The translations under genes were made by a program, and so were the position numbers. A stretch of 64,000 nucleotides of DNA from assembly GCA_010672825.2 (NCBI GenBank), contig JAAHFU020000004.1, forward strand, positions 186,001 through 250,000, given 5' to 3'. Under the pieces are notes generated by a model that was not told where the DNA came from, ran no database searches, and was given only the letters and a program-made list of their open reading frames with translations. Shown here piece by piece: positions 62,576 to 64,000 of this stretch (positions are counted from its first letter, which is position 1; every line of letters starts with the position of its first letter). This stretch comes from Leptolyngbya sp. SIO1E4. GTDB taxonomy: Bacteria > Cyanobacteriota > Cyanobacteriia > Phormidesmidales > Phormidesmidaceae.

Positions 62576-62701
62576 ATGCCTATTGATCGTAGCAATTCTC
62601 ATCGTTTTTCTCCAGAACGGTGTCAATTTTTTAGTGCCTGTATAGCCATCAGCAGCTGCTTTGATGGTTATAGCGGGGGTGAACCATCGTTGCCGCGGTG
62701 A
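62576..62701 (+). CDS. short frame overlapping the primase-like gene; possible misplaced N-terminus
   Basis: 41 residues: MPIDRSNSHRFSPERCQFF, SACIAISSCFDGYSGGEP, SLPR. The TGA stop (62699-62701) overlaps the GTG (62698-62700) that can start the next gene, a classic coupling arrangement. Alternatively it is the true N-terminus of that gene and a frameshift separates them: the two frames differ by one base and the downstream frame has stop codons before 62683, so any slip must fall at 62683-62701. I cannot tell which by sequence alone. Confidence 0.5.
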   Translation: MPIDRSNSHRFSPERCQFFSACIAISSCFDGYSGGEPSLPR

Positions 62702-64000
62702 CCCCTGGAACATTTGGCTATGTGCCAGAGAGCAAGGATGCGTTTCTTGCTCTGTTTTCCCATCGCTATGACTATATTTATGCACCTCATCCAGAGCCTC
62801 ACGATCGCCCCCAGTGGCAAACTGAGAGCCGTCACCCCCTGAGCGATCGCCTCTTTCGTCAAGGGGCTTATCTCTATGGCGTGCGATTTGCCGCACAGAC
62901 CCGTTATTGCCTGCTCGATATTGATGCGGGTAGCGCTTATCATCCCAGTCGAGACCCTTTAGCGATTTCACGGATCCTGGCAGCGCTAGAACCGTTAGGG
63001 CTGGTTAGCTATGTCGCCTGTACCTCAAGTTATTCTCAAGGGTTGCACCTTTATTTTCCCCTTCAGGTAGCGCAACCGTCTTGGCAGCTTGCCGCTGCAG
63101 TAACGGCACTGCTTGAGGGGCAGGGCTTGAAGGGCAGACCTGGCCAACTTGAAGTTTTTCCCAACAGCAAGCTTTATGTTGTTGAAGGTACCCCGACTCT
63201 CTTTAATGCCCATCGGTTGCCGTTGCAGGCGGGGTCTTATCTACTCAATAGCCAGTTTGAGCCAGTTTCTAGTTGTCATGAGGCGTTTGTTCGACAGTGG
63301 CAGCAGTGTCAGCAGCGAAATGTGGTTGAGACAGCGGTTATTGAACAAGTCCTCAAGCGAATAAAACGGCGACGCCATCGAGTGTCAGAAAGGGCGGATA
63401 AGTTCCTGAATGACCTGAATGCGGAAATTGAGGCGGGTTGGACAGCAAAAGGGCAAACTAACTACCTTTTAGGGCGTATTACGATGCGCTGCTATGTGTT
63501 TCACCATGTTATTAGAGGTGGCCTACCCCTTACAGGAGATGCCTTGGTGGACGAGATTGTATCAGTCGCCACCTCCTTGCCGGGTTATCGCGAGTGGTGT
63601 AGCCATCAACAGGAAATTCATCAGCGGGCGGAGGAATGGGCTCGGTGCATTGAAAATAGCCGTTACTTTCCCTATGGAAAACACCATGGAAAGTACAAGG
63701 CCAAACAAGCAAAGTTGGGAAATTCTAGTTCGGCCAGCAATGGATCATCGTTCAGCTGGAATCAACAGCGATCCCAAGCTGCTCAAACGAAGATTCAGGC
63801 AGCCATTGCTAAGTTACTAGAATTAGGACAGCTGCCAGAAACCGCAACCGCTCGCTTCAAAAAGCTCTTGACTTATGGCCTTGGGGGTAGCACCCTCTAC
63901 AAGTACAAGTCCCTTTGGCATCCGAAACTGTGGAAAACCCCCCAAACCCCCCCTACTTCTATTGAGGAAGCAGCGTCTGCAACGGCTTCGCCAGCAACCG
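62698..64000 (+). CDS. primase-like plasmid replication protein (3' end outside window)
   Basis: The frame stays open from the GTG at 62698 to the window end (434 codons). It contains RYCLLDIDAGSAYHPSRDP, VSYVACTSSYSQGLHLYFPL and QLEVFPNSKLYVV. The D-x-D pair plus a downstream SxGxHLYFP segment fits the catalytic core of archaeo-eukaryotic-type primases (D-x-D, then SGxGxH). Further on come DKFLNDLNAEIEAGWTAKGQTNYLLGRITMR and a helix-rich region with Gln repeats (after residue 330). It lies just beyond the iterons, opposite to Rep, as expected of a plasmid primase or primase-polymerase. The function call is by motif and context only. Confidence 0.75.
   Translation, partial: MTPGTFGYVPESKDAFLALFSHRYDYIYAPHPEPHDRPQWQTESRHPLSDRLFRQGAYLYGVRFAAQTRYCLLDIDAGSAYHPSRDPLAISRILAALEPLGLVSYVACTSSYSQGLHLYFPLQVAQPSWQLAAAVTALLEGQGLKGRPGQLEVFPNSKLYVVEGTPTLFNAHRLPLQAGSYLLNSQFEPVSSCHEAFVRQWQQCQQRNVVETAVIEQVLKRIKRRRHRVSERADKFLNDLNAEIEAGWTAKGQTNYLLGRITMRCYVFHHVIRGGLPLTGDALVDEIVSVATSLPGYREWCSHQQEIHQRAEEWARCIENSRYFPYGKHHGKYKAKQAKLGNSSSASNGSSFSWNQQRSQAAQTKIQAAIAKLLELGQLPETATARFKKLLTYGLGGSTLYKYKSLWHPKLWKTPQTPPTSIEEAASATASPAT

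Noticed and set aside
62489-62971. Minus-strand 160-codon frame over the primase-like start
   Set aside because: It is antisense to a frame with clear primase-like motifs and covers the hairpin at 62495; its composition shows no protein family.

Overview
The window reads as a filamentous cyanobacterium. HIP1-type GCGATCGC octamers are scattered through the genes, and the gene families are typical of the group: TPR-CHAT proteases, an orthocaspase, hemagglutinin-type TpsA proteins, CHASE2 and DUF928 proteins, a CBS-CP12 fusion, an AAA-like/WD40 STAND protein and a Uma2 protein. I see no tRNA, rRNA, CRISPR array or transposase. The right end (about 56-64 kb) carries partition genes, a replication initiator with ten iterons and a primase-like gene. 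The segment is therefore probably part of a large plasmid or chromid, or a chromosomal locus that took up a plasmid.

Layout. 1-19.2 kb is a protease and two-partner-secretion island. It holds a CHAT protease cut by the window edge, a trypsin-like exported protease, a broken CHAT gene, a class I aldolase, a Tat-exported orthocaspase, a TpsB pore, two tandem TpsA exoproteins and a TPR-CHAT protease 3 bp behind them. 19.7-27.6 kb is metabolic and stress related: DUF779 with aldehyde dehydrogenase, a DnaB-like ATPase, FtsH, a CBS-CP12 protein, an M48 protease and a GNAT acetyltransferase. 27.7-42 kb holds a third TpsA, two RTX-type proteins, a response regulator with a CHASE2 kinase, a degenerate copy of that kinase's ATPase domain, DUF928 and another TPR-CHAT protease. 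42-55.9 kb is mixed: STAND-WD40, a PfpI-like fusion, TetR, MATE, Uma2, a cyclase domain protein, LysR, a phosphohexomutase and a YhcG-like nuclease. 55.9-64 kb is the replication and partition module.

How the parts may work together. The most system-like unit is the cell-envelope one. TpsB exports the TpsA proteins, and several caspase-like proteases with export signals are encoded directly beside them. A two-component pair lies between RTX genes that share a palindromic TTTCCAAAATTGGAAA-type site, and this is a likely local regulon. The replication module has two iteron blocks with the same 25-31-25 bp geometry, and an exact 20-bp inverted repeat occurs both upstream of parA and inside parB. 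Dispersed repeats occupy many intergenic gaps and sometimes form gene ends.
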